Source: Typhlomys cinereus (lineage: Eukaryota; Chordata; Mammalia; Rodentia; Platacanthomyidae). From it: a DNA stretch of 64,000 nucleotides. Positions 25,621 through 37,096 of the stretch are shown here, one piece after another. The stretch is from positions 2,442,973 through 2,506,972 of the forward strand of contig JALPQD010000125.1 in the NCBI GenBank assembly GCA_023101885.1, written 5' to 3'. The notes below the pieces were generated by a model that was given only the letters and a program-made list of their open reading frames with translations, was not told the origin of the DNA and did no database searches. How positions within the stretch are numbered: position 1 is the stretch's first letter; each line of letters begins with the position of its first letter. Position numbers and translations under genes: made by a program.

Positions 25621-26275
25621 CTGTAAGTAGAAAGCAATAGATAAATGAATCAGAGTGTTAAGTCAGATATATACTGATGAAAGACAACAGTTCCAAATCA
25701 TGAATTGTACTGTTCATGGGAAACTGTACATGGGAAACTGTTAAGAGTGAATTCTCTAACAGTTTCTTCAACCACTGATTACTACATCATATAATATTGA
25801 ATTACACAATCAACAATAGGAATTGATGCAAAAAAACTAAAAGTATCAATGCAATGGTATTAGAGCCTGTGTGAAAACATGATAATCTAAAAAAGGGAAA
25901 AGCACAATCAGTAAATGGGGGAAATATGGTAAAAAGTATGAGAACAAAAACTGGTTATTTCAAAATAACCCAGAGAGGCAAAAACCTTGAGAAAACATAA
26001 AGATGGACCATTTAACACACATATGTTATAATTCACAAAACAAAACTTATAATTGTTCCAGAAAAAAAAAGTGCATCATACTATTTACTATTCATGAAGG
26101 ATATTTACGTCAAAGGATTGACATCCAGGTTCAGGAAACATGAAGGAACTCTAATTCAATTCCTCAGATAATCATTCCCTTTAATACAAAAGCACTGTTG
26201 AAACTCCAAGATAAGGAAATACATAAATATTTGAAAAGGAATGATGCAAACGGTACTTTTTATAATGCACACTAA

Positions 26276-26375
26276 GATAGTCAAGGTCTCAGCTGTCACC
26301 ACACACTCCAGCATCACAACAATTTCAAGGTCAGACATCCCGTGATTATCCAGTGCTTCCAGTCCACATTAGCAC
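26276..26375 (-). pseudogene. Possible decayed KRAB-A exon, copy 1
   Basis: On the minus strand, ctggat and gtgatgctggag occur 30 bases apart; in the intact KRAB-A exon at 60679 they are 27 bases apart. The position, about 660 bp upstream of KRAB-B, is also right. The rest of the alignment is weak and no frame survives, so chance similarity is possible. Confidence 0.3.
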
Positions 26376-26399
26376 ATAACAGAAAAACACAGATCAGCA

Positions 26400-27365
26400 T
26401 CTGAGAACATCTAACAATTCAGACCATGTGAGATACACCCCAGGCACCCAACAATCACAACATGTAAATAAAATGTTTAAACTTACAGGTCAACATAATA
26501 AAACTAAAAACCATTGCAATATTAACTCATGCATCTAATGAAAAATACAACATCTTGGATCAGCTACACAGCTCTCATAGGTAAAAACACTTTCTCAGAT
26601 TTTGTTGTGTTGATGACAAAAAACATGACCAACCTAACTTAGGATAGGAAGAGGTTTTTTATTCTAATTCATGATTCATGGTTATACGTTATCACCATGA
26701 CAGAAGAGTTCATACTAACACCAGGAGTTTAGGGAATTGGCTACATCATACCTACCTACACCAGAGCATGGAGAAGGATATGCTTTATTTGGAGAATGGG
26801 CATGTCATGATAGTGAACCACCTGTCTCCATTTAATCCACCTTTCCTAGACATCATCCAAACCCCCATAGGATTGTTCATTTCATATCAATTCCATAATC
26901 TCTCATGAGCATGTTCATGACTTGCATTAACTACTAATACAGAGATGTGCTCAAAGGCTCACATTTCAAATGTCAAATTCTCATCTACAAGTAAGTACCA
27001 CAGGCATCTATACAGTAACACATAAGGTAAATTTATTCTCACATCTTAAAAACATTTGAAAATACCACAACCATTGGGAGCTTGTGATGACTAAACAGAT
27101 GCTGAATCTTGTCACCAATTCTGATCATCTGAATTAGGTCCTCTATTTTACATGGTGGAGAAAATACTCCGCAAGTTGTTCTCTGACCTCCACACATGCC
27201 AGGACTATAGGAGATACACATACAAACATAGTCAAAAACCTAAATTAAAACATATACATGCAACAAATGAATTGCCATTCCAAACTACAAGAGAAAATAT
27301 TGTCCAACATGTTGTAAAAGATAGAATGACTGAACTTATTCATCAGTTCCTTTGGAGATGTTTAT
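26400..27365. other. Unassigned sequence
   Basis: Absent from copy 2 of the duplication. No gene or clear repeat seen. Confidence 0.3.
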
Positions 27366-28020
27366 GGATGTTATAGGGACTGGCACTTAGGCGGTAACCA
27401 AGCAGCAAATGGAAGACTGACCCATCCCACCAGTTTCCTACTCCTATTATTCCATCTATCTTTGAGTCTTGTCTTATTTTAAGATCTTGGTTTAAACAGT
27501 CTTTTATTATTGGTTAGGATATGAGTTCAACAACCAATCAGGATTCAGTCAAGGGCAGTGCAGGAACAGCAACACTGAAAACAACAAAAAGCCATAATTC
27601 AGAGCACCAAAGACCCTACGATATTCACCAGCCAATCTCTCCCATCCTAATGCTCAGCTAACTTGAGGAAGAAGGCTTCAGGAAGTAGGATCCTTAGCGG
27701 CAAGGGTTTAAACAGTCATAATAGAATTTCCATACTACGGGGCAGACCAAGAAGGGGACTCATACTATGTCACTGAGTCCTGGACCCTCACTAGTGTAGA
27801 TGACTCTGAGGGAAATTCAGCATCCACATGAACAGATGCTCTAAAGGATTGGAGGGAGAAAGCAGGAAGCACAAAGAGAGAAGGAGGGAAGAAAAATGGC
27901 TGAGAGGGAAAAGGGGCAGATGGGAAGCAGGGGAGAGTGCAATGGGGGCAATGGAGGAGGGGAGAGGGAGAAGAGCTCGTAAGATCAGGCAAAAATGTAA
28001 TTAAAGAAAAAAGAAAAAAA
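27366..28020 (+). mobile_element. L1 3'UTR fragment shared with copy 2
   Basis: 5'-truncated L1 3'UTR starting near gggactggcacttaggcggt, with the usual purine-rich end at 27850-27980. Its counterpart in copy 2 is 48036-48555, so it predates the duplication. Confidence 0.8.
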
Positions 28021-28024
28021 AAAA

Positions 28025-28170
28025 GAAAGATAACCAAGCAGGCCTATAACTCCAGCACAGAAGGGATGTTTTTAAGTCAGCAGGATCCTTAAAGCTCATG
28101 GCAAAGCAGCCAGCCTAGTCTATCCATGACTCCAGGTGCCATCAGCAATCCTGTCTTAAAAATAAGATGG
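28025..28170 (+). mobile_element. B1-like SINE
   Basis: aaccaagcaggcctataact begins a 7SL-type monomer that ends cctgtcttaaaaataagatg. The copy in the second duplicate is at 48558-48695. Confidence 0.55.
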
Positions 28171-28734
28171 TCAGCCTACACCTACATGTGTGCACATGTG
28201 CATACATGCACACTCATAAATACATACACCAACAAGACACATTCAGAAAACTTAACCTCTATGGTATAGCATTTCAAACATCATTGCTTCTTACTGGCCA
28301 TAATACTGACTGTTGGGTATATCACCATACAACTTTTACACAAATCTAAGAGTAAAAGCATTTCAAAAAGCTATCACTAACCCTTTATTGATTTTTCTGT
28401 TTTGTTTTGCATTTGGGATTGAATCCAGTGCCTCACAAAAGCCAACCTTCTGCCATTTCTTTCTTTCAAGTAGAAAGGTAATAACTCAAATTAGACATAT
28501 TTTTATGAATAGCAGTAATAGCTACTATGTGGATTACTCCAAATATTTTTCACATTATGATTCATTGGAAGAAATCAGGCATATTCAGAGTGGTATGGCG
28601 GTAGACAACATTATTCATGATAAAATAATGACTATGAACTCTTTTTCTGAAAGAAATGTGAAATGTTACATTATGTTAAACAAGATATTACTCAATATGA
28701 TATACTAGAAATAAAGGATTACTCAAGAATCCAA

Positions 28735-29050
28735 TAAAACCGATATACTGTATGGCCATGATATACCACTCCTGGGAATATTCCCAATGAATGCTACATT
28801 CTACTTCAGAGAACCACTCACATCCAATGTTCATTGCAGTTCTAGTCACAATAGTAATGGAATCAACTCAGATGTTCAACAGTAGATGAATGGATAAGGA
28901 TAATGTGGTAGGTAGACACAAAAGATTATTAGTGGATCATAGGATGAGACGATTGTGGAAGAAAAGGGTTTTATCCAGTTATAACAGTTAAAGTAACAAC
29001 TCCAGTAAGTGGAAACCAGTGGAATAATAGTAAGACCCACAGGTAACAAT
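28735..29050 (+). mobile_element. Old L1 ORF2 C-terminal fragment
   Basis: Decayed C-terminal ORF2 segment (ccactcctgggaatattccc, gttcattgcagttctagtca). It is duplicated at 49320-49570 in copy 2. Confidence 0.65.
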
Positions 29051-29269
29051 TATTGTCTGAATGGATTGTAAACTCACTCTACTTATGACCAGGAAACACA
29101 TTCTGGGTACTCTAAACCTATTCAAACAGCAGTGGAAGGTAAGAAAATAGACTACTAGACAGAAACAGATATCTTAACAACTACAAATATTTGATAGTAA
29201 AGTACCATCTAAATATTTCTTATGGTGCCCATAGATAATAAAAGCTCTCAGCACCAAAACAACATGCAC

Positions 29270-30192
29270 CCCCCCTCCTGCGCCACCTTTGTCTGCCCAA
29301 ACGCGCCTCCCTCTCCCCACTCAGACAGACCCCAGGTGAGTTCCTCCAGCCCTGCCCAGGTCGCCCTGCATCCCAGAAGCACACAGACTGCCTCGAGCTT
29401 TGGCCTGGGACACACCCCGGGACCACAGCCTCCCTTCTCCCTCACGTGCCGCCTTTGTCTGCCCAACTGGACAGGACTTGCTTGCTTTCTTCCATCCCTG
29501 GAGCTTGGATGGGACACTAAGCCAAGTCCCAGGTCCCGGGTGAAGAATTCTGCCATCAACATCAGCCCCTCTGCCTCTCTGGCCCACCAGGGACCCACAC
29601 ATATGTTCTACAGAAGACACACTGCTACTCAGAATTCAATAGAGTCCAAAGAAAACTCAAGCAAAGTTCTAAGGGTCAAAGGCCATACATCTGTAAACCA
29701 CTACAGTCATCATATCACATGGGAGAGATTCTTCACATTCAGCCTAAAGATAAGTAAACCTCCTTTTTTTTATCTTACTGTTCCTTTCTAATATTAATCA
29801 CTATAGATTAACTTTTCCATAAAGCCACCCCAAAAACATATACAACTCCAGGGATCATACCACTCACCCTCACATCACCAAGACACTAAATCGTGAAAGT
29901 GCACTACCATACTAATATTCACTCCTTGTCTACTTAACCTGACTTAACTGATGTACTAACAGCTTAACAGCCTCAACTAGGAAATAACAATAACAAAAGA
30001 CAAACATACCCAGCCCCAAGGCAAGCATTAGTAATAACTGCCCAAGTGTAGCAATACCAACTAAATCAGTCAAAAACACACAGAAACTGAAAAGCCCTAG
30101 AAGACAAAACAACAATGCCCTAGTCAAAGTACAGATCCATGAGAAACAAAACCCAAGAAGACCAATCTCCCACCAAAAAAATTAACTCTTTA
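29270..30192 (+). promoter_or_regulatory. L1 copy D 5'UTR
   Basis: GC-rich leader with a segment repeated about 167 bp apart (cctttgtctgcccaa at 29286 and 29451) and a splice-donor-like caggtgag at 29333. The 189-aa frame at 29222-29791 and its antisense partners are composition artefacts in this leader. Confidence 0.55.
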
Positions 30193-31172
30193 ATGATGGA
30201 TTCCAACCAGAACAAATTCACAGAAAACAGCGAAGAAAGCAAGACCCAAGACAACGACTTTCAAAGTATGTTCATTACCATGACTAATACTATGAAAGGG
30301 GAAATCTAAGAGGAGTTAAAGAACCGAATCAACCACTTTGAATAGGAACACAACAGGCATTTGGAGGAGTTGAGAAAAACAGTTCAAGAAACAAAAATAG
30401 GCATGGAGCAGTTAAAACAGTCTCAGGCAGAGTTTAAAATTGAACTAAAAGACAAGCTATCTTCAACCCAAAGCTCAACAGAGAGTCTTATCAGCAGAAC
30501 TAACGAAGCAGAAAATAGAATTTCAGATCTTGAAGACAAAGTGGGAGAATTAACCAGCTCAATGGAAGAGATTGTTAAAGTCAAAAAGATACTTGAGAGG
30601 AACATTCAAGAGATATGGAACACCCTGAAGAAGCCTAACATGTGCATTCATGGAATACCAGAGCAAGAATCTAAAAATACCACACCTGAGGAAATTTTTC
30701 AAATTATCATAAATGAAAACTTCCAACAACTAAAGAATGAGAGCAAATACAAGAGGCATTTCACACTCCAAACAGATATGATCAAAATAGAAAATCGCCA
30801 CGGCAAATAATAGTCAAAACACTCCACATTCAAGACAAAGAAAAGGTGCTGAGAGCTTCAAGAGAAAAATAAGCAAGTCACTTTTAAAGGCAAACCTATT
30901 AAAATAACATATGACTACTCAATGGAAACAGTAAAAGCAAGAAGAGCTTGGAGAGACGTATTAAAGTATTAAATGAGCAAAAATGTCAACCCAGACTAAT
31001 ATACCCGGCAAAACTATCTGTCATGACTGAAGGAGAAAGAAAAATTTTCCAGCACAAAGACAACTTGAAGGGATACATGTCTACAAAACCAGGCCTTCAA
31101 AAAATGTTAGAAATGATACTCAAGCTTGAAGAAAAGAACAAGCATATCCAGGAGGACAGAAAGGAAGTATAA
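30193..31172 (+). pseudogene. L1 ORF1, copy D, lightly broken
   Basis: Starts MMDSNQNKFTEN and stops early near 30307. The coiled-coil and RNA-recognition part stays open at 30361-30810 (149 aa, including EIWNTLKKPNMCIHGIPEQE). The C-terminal domain (30948-31172) contains QPRLIYPAKLSV and ends EDRKEV before the stop. ORF1p binds L1 RNA as a trimer. Relatively few changes separate this copy from an open frame, but I do not infer activity. Confidence 0.85.
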
Positions 31173-31229
31173 TACCACAAAAATATAAATGTAAAACAAT
31201 AAGCTTACAAAATCCACTAAACATAAACA

Positions 31230-34200
31230 ATGTCCAGAATTAAAAAGAATTTCTCCATTATAACATTACATGTCAATGGAATTAACTCACCAATTAAGAG
31301 ACACAGATTACAAACCTGGATTAAAAATCACAACCCATCAACCTGCTGCCTTCTGGAAACTCATCTCACCACAAAAGATAGGCACATGCTAAAAATGATA
31401 GGCTGGTCCAAAATTCTGCAAGCTAATAGAACCAGGAAACAGTCAGGGGTAGCCATTATGCTGTCAGACACAGTGGACTTCAAACCCTCAAAAATCATAA
31501 GAGACACAGATGGATACTACATTTTAGTCACAGGTACAATTCACCAGGAAGACTTCACAATACAGGCCCCTCCACATTCATTAAGAAAATCCTACAGCGG
31601 CTAAAGCGAGAAATCAACCCTCAAACGATAATTCTTGGGGATTTCAACACCGTCCTCTCAACATGGGATAGATCAACAGGTCAACAGCTTAACAGAGACA
31701 CTTTGGACCTTAGTCAAACCCTTAAAGAAATGGACCTTACAGATCTCTATCAAACTTTTCATCCATGTACCAAAGAATACACATTTTTCTCAGCAGCACA
31801 CGGAACGTTCTCCAAAATAGATCACATATTGGGCCACAAAACGAATCTCCACATATACAGGAAAGTTGAAATTCTAGCCTGTGCCCTATCAGACCACCAC
31901 GGCCTAAAGCTGGACATCCATAACACATCAAACAAGAGACAATACACTAACTCCTGGAAACTTAACACTATGATGCTGAATGAGAACTGGATTCAGGAAG
32001 AAATTAAAAAGGAAATTCAATGTAGGGCGCCGCCCTGCATGCCGCCATTCTAAGATGGCGCCAGTTCCCCTTCTCCTCTCAGCAAAACAAGCCAATGCGC
32101 AAGCGCCAGGCCCATTTCCCACTCTAGCCCTGATCGCAAGACCATCACGCCACCTCGGGTGACACGCCCACTACCAATCAGGTGCTGCCACGTCCAAGAC
32201 GGGACAGAATCCCTATATAAGGGTGGTGGTTTAGGCAGTTGGGGTCTCCGTGCTGAAAGCTAGTGCTCTCCCTCTCAAGATGCATTAAAGCTTGCTACAG
32301 AAGGATCCTGATCGTGTTGCGTCGTTCTTGCTGGCGAGACGAGCAGCGCAAAACAATTCAAGATTTCCTGAAAGTGAACGATAATGAAAATACAACTTAC
32401 CAAAATCTCTGGGACACAATGAAAGCTGTTCTCAGAGGTAAGTAAATAGCTCTTAACACCTACATCAAAAAAATGGAAAGATCAGAAAGAAATAATTTAA
32501 CAATGCAGCTAAAAGCTTTAGAGACACTAGACACAATCTGATCCCAAAAGCAGTAGAAGAGAGGAGATTAGCAAAATAAGGAGAGAAATATCTGAAATCG
32601 AGATTAGGAAGACGATAGAGAAAAATCAACTAGTCAAAAAGCTGGTTCTTTGAAAAAAATCAATAAGATTGATACACCCCCAGCAAAATTAACCAAAAGC
32701 AAGAGAGAGAAAACCCAATTTAGCAAAATTAGAAATGAAAATGGAGTTATCACTACTGATACTCAAGAAATCCAGAGAATTATAACATCATATTTCAAAA
32801 ACTTATACTGGGTGAAGTTTGACAACACAAAAGAGATGGATGAATTTCTAAGTAAACACAACCTACCTAAATTGAATCAGGAAGTTGTGAATTATTTGAC
32901 TAGTCCTATAACATATAAAGAAATTGAGGAAGTAATCTCAAATCTTCCCACCAAAAAATGTCCTGGACCAGATGGATTCAGCACAGAGTTCTACCACACA
33001 TTTAAGGAGCTAATAACACCAATACTCCTTAAATTGTTCCATCAAATAGCAAAGGAAGGAACACTACCAAATTCCTTCTATGAAGGTAATATCGTCTTAA
33101 TCCCAAAATCTAATAAAAATACACTTAAAAAAGAAAACTATAGGCCAATCTCTCTGATGAACACAGATGCAAAGATTCTCAACAAAGTCTTAGCAAATCG
33201 GATTCAAAAACATATCAAAAAGATCATTCACGGGGATCAAGTAGACTTTATCCCCGGCACACAAGGTTGGTTCAATATATGCAAATCAATAAATGTAATT
33301 CACCATATAAACCAGTCCAACGTTCAAGACCACATGATACTCTTGATAAATGCAGAAAAAGCTTTTGATAAGATCCAACAGCCCTTTATGACCAAAACCC
33401 TAGAGAAGGTTGGAATGGAAGGAACCTTTATCAATATAATAAAAGCCGTATACAACAAGCCAACAGCAAGGATTATACTCAATGGGGAAAAACTTGAAGC
33501 ATTACCAATTCGATCATGAACTAGACAACGTTGTCCACTCTCACCACTTCTATTCAATATTATACATGAGGTCTTAGCTGGAGCCATAAGACAAGAAAGG
33601 GACATAAAAGGGATTCAGATAGGCAAGGAAGAAGTCAAGTTATCTCTATTTGCAGATGATATGATCGTATACCTGAGTGATCCCAAAAACTCCACCAGAA
33701 AACTCCTGGAACTAATACAGAAGTTCAGCAGGGTGGCAGGATACAAAATAAACATACAAAAATCAGTGGCCTTCCTATATACCCAGAATGAAAGAAGTGA
33801 AAAAGCCCTGAGAGAAACAATCCCATTTACTATAGCCTCTAAAAAATGAAATACCTTAGTATAAACCTAACCAAGGAAGTAAGAGACATTTACAATGAAA
33901 ACTTTAAAACCCTAAAGAAAGAATTACAGAACACCAGAAGGTGGAAAGACCTTCCATGTTCCTGGATTGGCAGAATCAATATCACAAAAATGACCATCCT
34001 ACCAAAACCAATACACAGATTCAATGTTGTACCAATCAAAATCCCAAAGCAATTCTTTAAAGAAGTTCATCAAACAATCTCAAAATTCATATGGAAACAC
34101 AAAAGACCCAGGATAGCAAAAACAATCCTGAGTAACAAAAACACTGCTGGATGTATCACCATACCAAACCTTAATCTATACTACAAATCCATAGTTATAA

Positions 34201-34427
34201 AAACAGCCTGGTACTGGCTCCAAAATAGACACACAGATCAATGGACAAGGTTGAAGACCCAGATATAAGTCCAAACAATTACAGCCATTTGATCTTTGAC
34301 AAAGGAGCCCAAAAAATCCAAAGGAAAAAAAAGGCAGCATCTTCAATAAATGGTGCTGGCAAAACTGGATGTCCACATGCAGAAGATTAAAACTGGACTC
34401 GTACTTGTCACCATGTACAAGAATTAC
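31230..34427 (+). pseudogene. L1 ORF2, copy D, interrupted by a solo LTR
   Basis: The endonuclease starts MSRIKKNFSIITLHVNGIN. A deletion near 31564 removes part of the endonuclease, and the SDHHGLKLD motif lies at about 31888. The LTR (32021-32355) splits the protein. RT is open at 32650-33519, and FADD is intact at 33649-33660 in the next frame segment. The C-terminal frame (33846-34268) ends early, and the remainder is deleted: sequence jumps to the 3'UTR at about 34427. Confidence 0.85.
32021..32355 (+). mobile_element. IAP-like (ERVK, class II) solo LTR
   Basis: A 335-bp TG...CA element, much richer in CpG than its surroundings. It has a CCAAT box at 32174-32178, a TATA box (tatataa) at 32214-32220, an ATTAAA poly(A) signal at 32284-32289, and an attctaagatggcgcc segment near the start. 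The overall layout matches intracisternal A-particle LTRs. It is flanked by a perfect 6-bp duplication, attcaa at 32015-32020 and 32356-32361, the size expected for class II elements. No internal sequence remains. Confidence 0.85.
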
Positions 34428-35229
34428 TCACCTTCATTTCTAGTCACTTGCAACTGATGGGGTTTTATCTCACCAGTCAGGGAGGGTATAGAGTCTGGCA
34501 GATAGACCCAAATGGGATACTGACACCCCACACACACTGTAGTCTCCTACTCTTATTCCATCTACCTTTGATTCTCCTCTTATGGTAAGATTTCTTTAAA
34601 CAGGTTTTTATCTTTGGTTAGGAGGTGACCACCAATACAAATAAGGATGGAGTCAAGGGCAGTGCAGGAACAGCAAAACTGAAAACATCAACAAACCATA
34701 ATTCATAACACCAGAGACCCTACATTAATCACCTGGAACAAGACCAGCCAAATCACTCCCTTCCTAAAGCTCAGGAAAGAGGGTGCAGCCTAAAGATAGG
34801 GAGGATCAAGATACTCCACGTGAGTTAGGGCCACAGATGCCATAATCGGACTTCACATGACCTGCACAATGACTGACTTGTTAATGACCCACTAAAATCT
34901 AACATGGATAGCAGGCACTAGGATCCTTAGAGGCAAGTCATTAAAAGTCATAATAGTGTTCCCATACTACAGTGAAGCCACTGAGTCCTTACACCTCACT
35001 AGAGTGGAGGACTCAGAGGGAAGTTTGGCATTCACACAAAAGGATGTTCCTGGGAATGGGAGGAATAGAAGGGGGAGGCACTGGGAGAAGGAGAGAGAAG
35101 GGGTGAAAGGAAGGTGAAAAGGGAGGGAGGGTACAAGGGGGACTGGGAAAGGGAGAAGCGAGGGAAGGATACCTATTAAGGGTACCTATTAAGCTCAAAT
35201 GATTGAGGAAAAATAAATAAATCATGTAA
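34428..35229 (+). other. L1 copy D 3'UTR
   Basis: Standard L1 3'UTR of this window, with a G-rich purine tract at 35050-35170 and an aaataaataaat tail. It ends where ERV-L sequence begins. Confidence 0.8.
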
Positions 35230-35326
35230 TCACCTTTTAAAGGCACAATTACAGGACCAATTAGGTGCTAACAGTCTGGAGGGATGGGGCAGTATATGCC
35301 TTAATCAGTTTTCAATACATGGTGTT

Positions 35327-35680
35327 TTGTCTCCTATAGCCAGGATTTATGGGTCCAGGAACGAAGGGGTGGAAACAAGAATGGTGCCCCTTGCCATCAC
35401 CCCTAGTGATCCACTAGGAAAATCTTTGCTTCCTGTTTCAGCAAGCCAGTGTTTTACTGGCCTGGAAATTTTGGGTCCAGGGCACAGAATGCTTCTGCCA
35501 GGAGAGCACAGCAAATATTCATTTGAACTGGAAGGTAAGGCTTTCAGGCTTCCCCCTGGCTATTTTGAACTTCTGGTGCCCTTGAGTCAACAGGCTAAGA
35601 AAGGAATAATAGTGTTAGAAGGGAATCGATTGACTCAGACCACAAAGGGAAATTGGACGGGTTCTCCACAATGGTGGTAA
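35327..35680 (+). pseudogene. ERV-L integrase end and dUTPase-like domain, copy 2
   Basis: An open frame of 117 aa reads SPIARIYGSRN (integrase end), ITPSDPLGKSLLPVSASQ and FELLVPLSQQAKKGI, the dUTPase-like part. Compared with the minus-strand copy at 717-983 it stays in frame longer. It is only a fragment, without the rest of pol. Confidence 0.75.
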
Positions 35681-36104
35681 GGAAAAGTATGTCTGGAGTG
35701 CATGAGGTCCACTAAGGTATCACTTCCTGTTTCCTACCATGTCATGTGATTAAGGTCAATGGGAGCGACTACAACAACCCAGTACCTGCAGGACAGTAAA
35801 TAGTCAAGATCCTCCAGGTATGAACTTATGTGTAACCCTCCACGTAAAGAGCCAAGATTTGTGGAAGAGCTTATTGAAAGAGGAGGAAATACAGAATGGG
35901 TAGTGCAGACAGGTAGTTATAAATACCAGCTAAGAACACATGAACAGGTATAGAAATGAGGAGTGTTATTACCATGAGGGCTTCTGTTCAATTCAATTAA
36001 AAATATGTCTGTGCATGGACACAAACACTAAGATGTTTATGCTATGTAATGTAATGTTATTCTGTAGTTATGTGGCAAAATGTTGTAATCTACATTATGA
36101 TAGT

Positions 36105-36424
36105 TTTTTAAATTATTATTATTTATTCAATTGGGTGTGTATGCGTGTGTGTGTGTATGCGTGTGTATGTGTGTGTGTATGTATGTGTGTGTACATATGT
36201 GTGTGTGAGTAGAACCACAGACGAATTCAGAAACCACCATGGACCGCATCCACCTCCTCGTTTACGCTGCCCCAGGATTCACAGGCTCCGCCCTACCACG
36301 ACCAGAAACACAGGCCGCCCCCGCTTTCTGCCCGGCCAGCATCTATATGTGGGGTCTAGGATCCGAACTCAGAACCTTCCGCCTGCAAGGCAGAGGCTTA
36401 ACCCCTGATCCACCTCTCCAGCCC
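36105..36424 (-). mobile_element. tRNA-derived SINE, copy 3, in ERV-L
   Basis: Reverse orientation of the element at 13111; its head gctggagaggtgg is at the high-coordinate end. It carries a (GT)n stretch at 36136-36210. Flanked by the duplication tacattatgatagt at 36091-36104 and 36426-36439. The other ERV-L copy (about 185-210) holds the same site without the SINE. Confidence 0.92.
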
Positions 36425-36636
36425 CTACATTATGATAGTGTTATGGGACAGTAAGACTAAGCATTTCTCAAGGGACTTTGACATATCTTGGGGAAAAATA
36501 ATACATGTGCAGTTGTACTGTTGTACGTGGGTAGTCATATTATTTTAGGCGGAATTATGAATCTTACTGTTTTATGTGGAGATTAAGAATGGCCTAAGGA
36601 AATGTGATCTGGTGTCAAGCTGAAAAGGGGTGAACT

Positions 36637-37096
36637 TGTGATAGTTAATCCTGAGTGTCAACTTGACCACACTTAGCATTAACTAAGATCAGTTCTCTGA
36701 CTACCTGAAGAGATTATCTGGATCAATACATTTATAATACAAAGACCAGCCCTAGATCTGATTAGATCCTCCCAGTAGCAGACTAGCTAAAAGGATCCAA
36801 AGAAGAGAAGGGAGAGAATCTCTGAAGGTGTGCTAGAAACTTCTCTTCCCTCCTGCTGCAGGGTTTTTTGCTTCTTTGCCCCTCCAGCTCTCTAACCCTC
36901 CAAGTCTTCAACTAGACTACAAACCGTCCAGCAATCCTACAGCCTTCAGCCTCCACCCACTTGACTACTGAACTGAGCAGCTACTGGCAGCTATTGTTGG
37001 AGTACCTTGGCCATATCTCATAAGCCAGTGCAATAAATACTCTTTGGATATATTCATTCTGTTGTTCTGTGGCTCTAGAGAACCCTGATTAACACA
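36637..37096 (+). mobile_element. ERV-L 3' LTR (MLT2/MT2-like)
   Basis: 460 bp, starting tgtgatagttaatcctgagt directly after ERV-L internal sequence and ending aaccctgattaacaca. AATAAA is at 37032-37037. TG...CA ends and linkage to the dUTPase region make the assignment firm; the exact subfamily is not determined. Confidence 0.85.

Larger units (their letters stand above)
29270..35229 (+). mobile_element. L1 (copy D), near full-length, split by an IAP-like LTR
   Basis: Contains a GC-rich 5'UTR (29270-30192), ORF1 (30193-31172), ORF2 (31230-34427) and a 3'UTR (34428-35229). It has the longest open L1 frames in the window, including 289 aa of RT at 32650-33519, and so is the least decayed copy. 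It is still dead: ORF1 has early stops, ORF2 has a deletion near 31564, the LTR insertion at 32021, a stop at 33519, and loss of its C-terminus at 34427. No clear target-site duplication; its 3' end abuts ERV-L at 35230. Confidence 0.9.
35230..36636 (+). mobile_element. ERV-L internal 3' part, copy 2
   Basis: Starts inside the integrase C-terminus (ccttttaaaggcac matches the reverse complement near 1045) and continues through a dUTPase-like domain and non-coding sequence to the LTR at 36637. The 5' part is missing. It is split by a SINE at 36105-36424. Confidence 0.85.

Noticed and set aside
29222..29791. 189-aa open frame
   Set aside because: It lies in the GC-rich L1 5'UTR, starts in flanking duplication sequence, and has no known domain.
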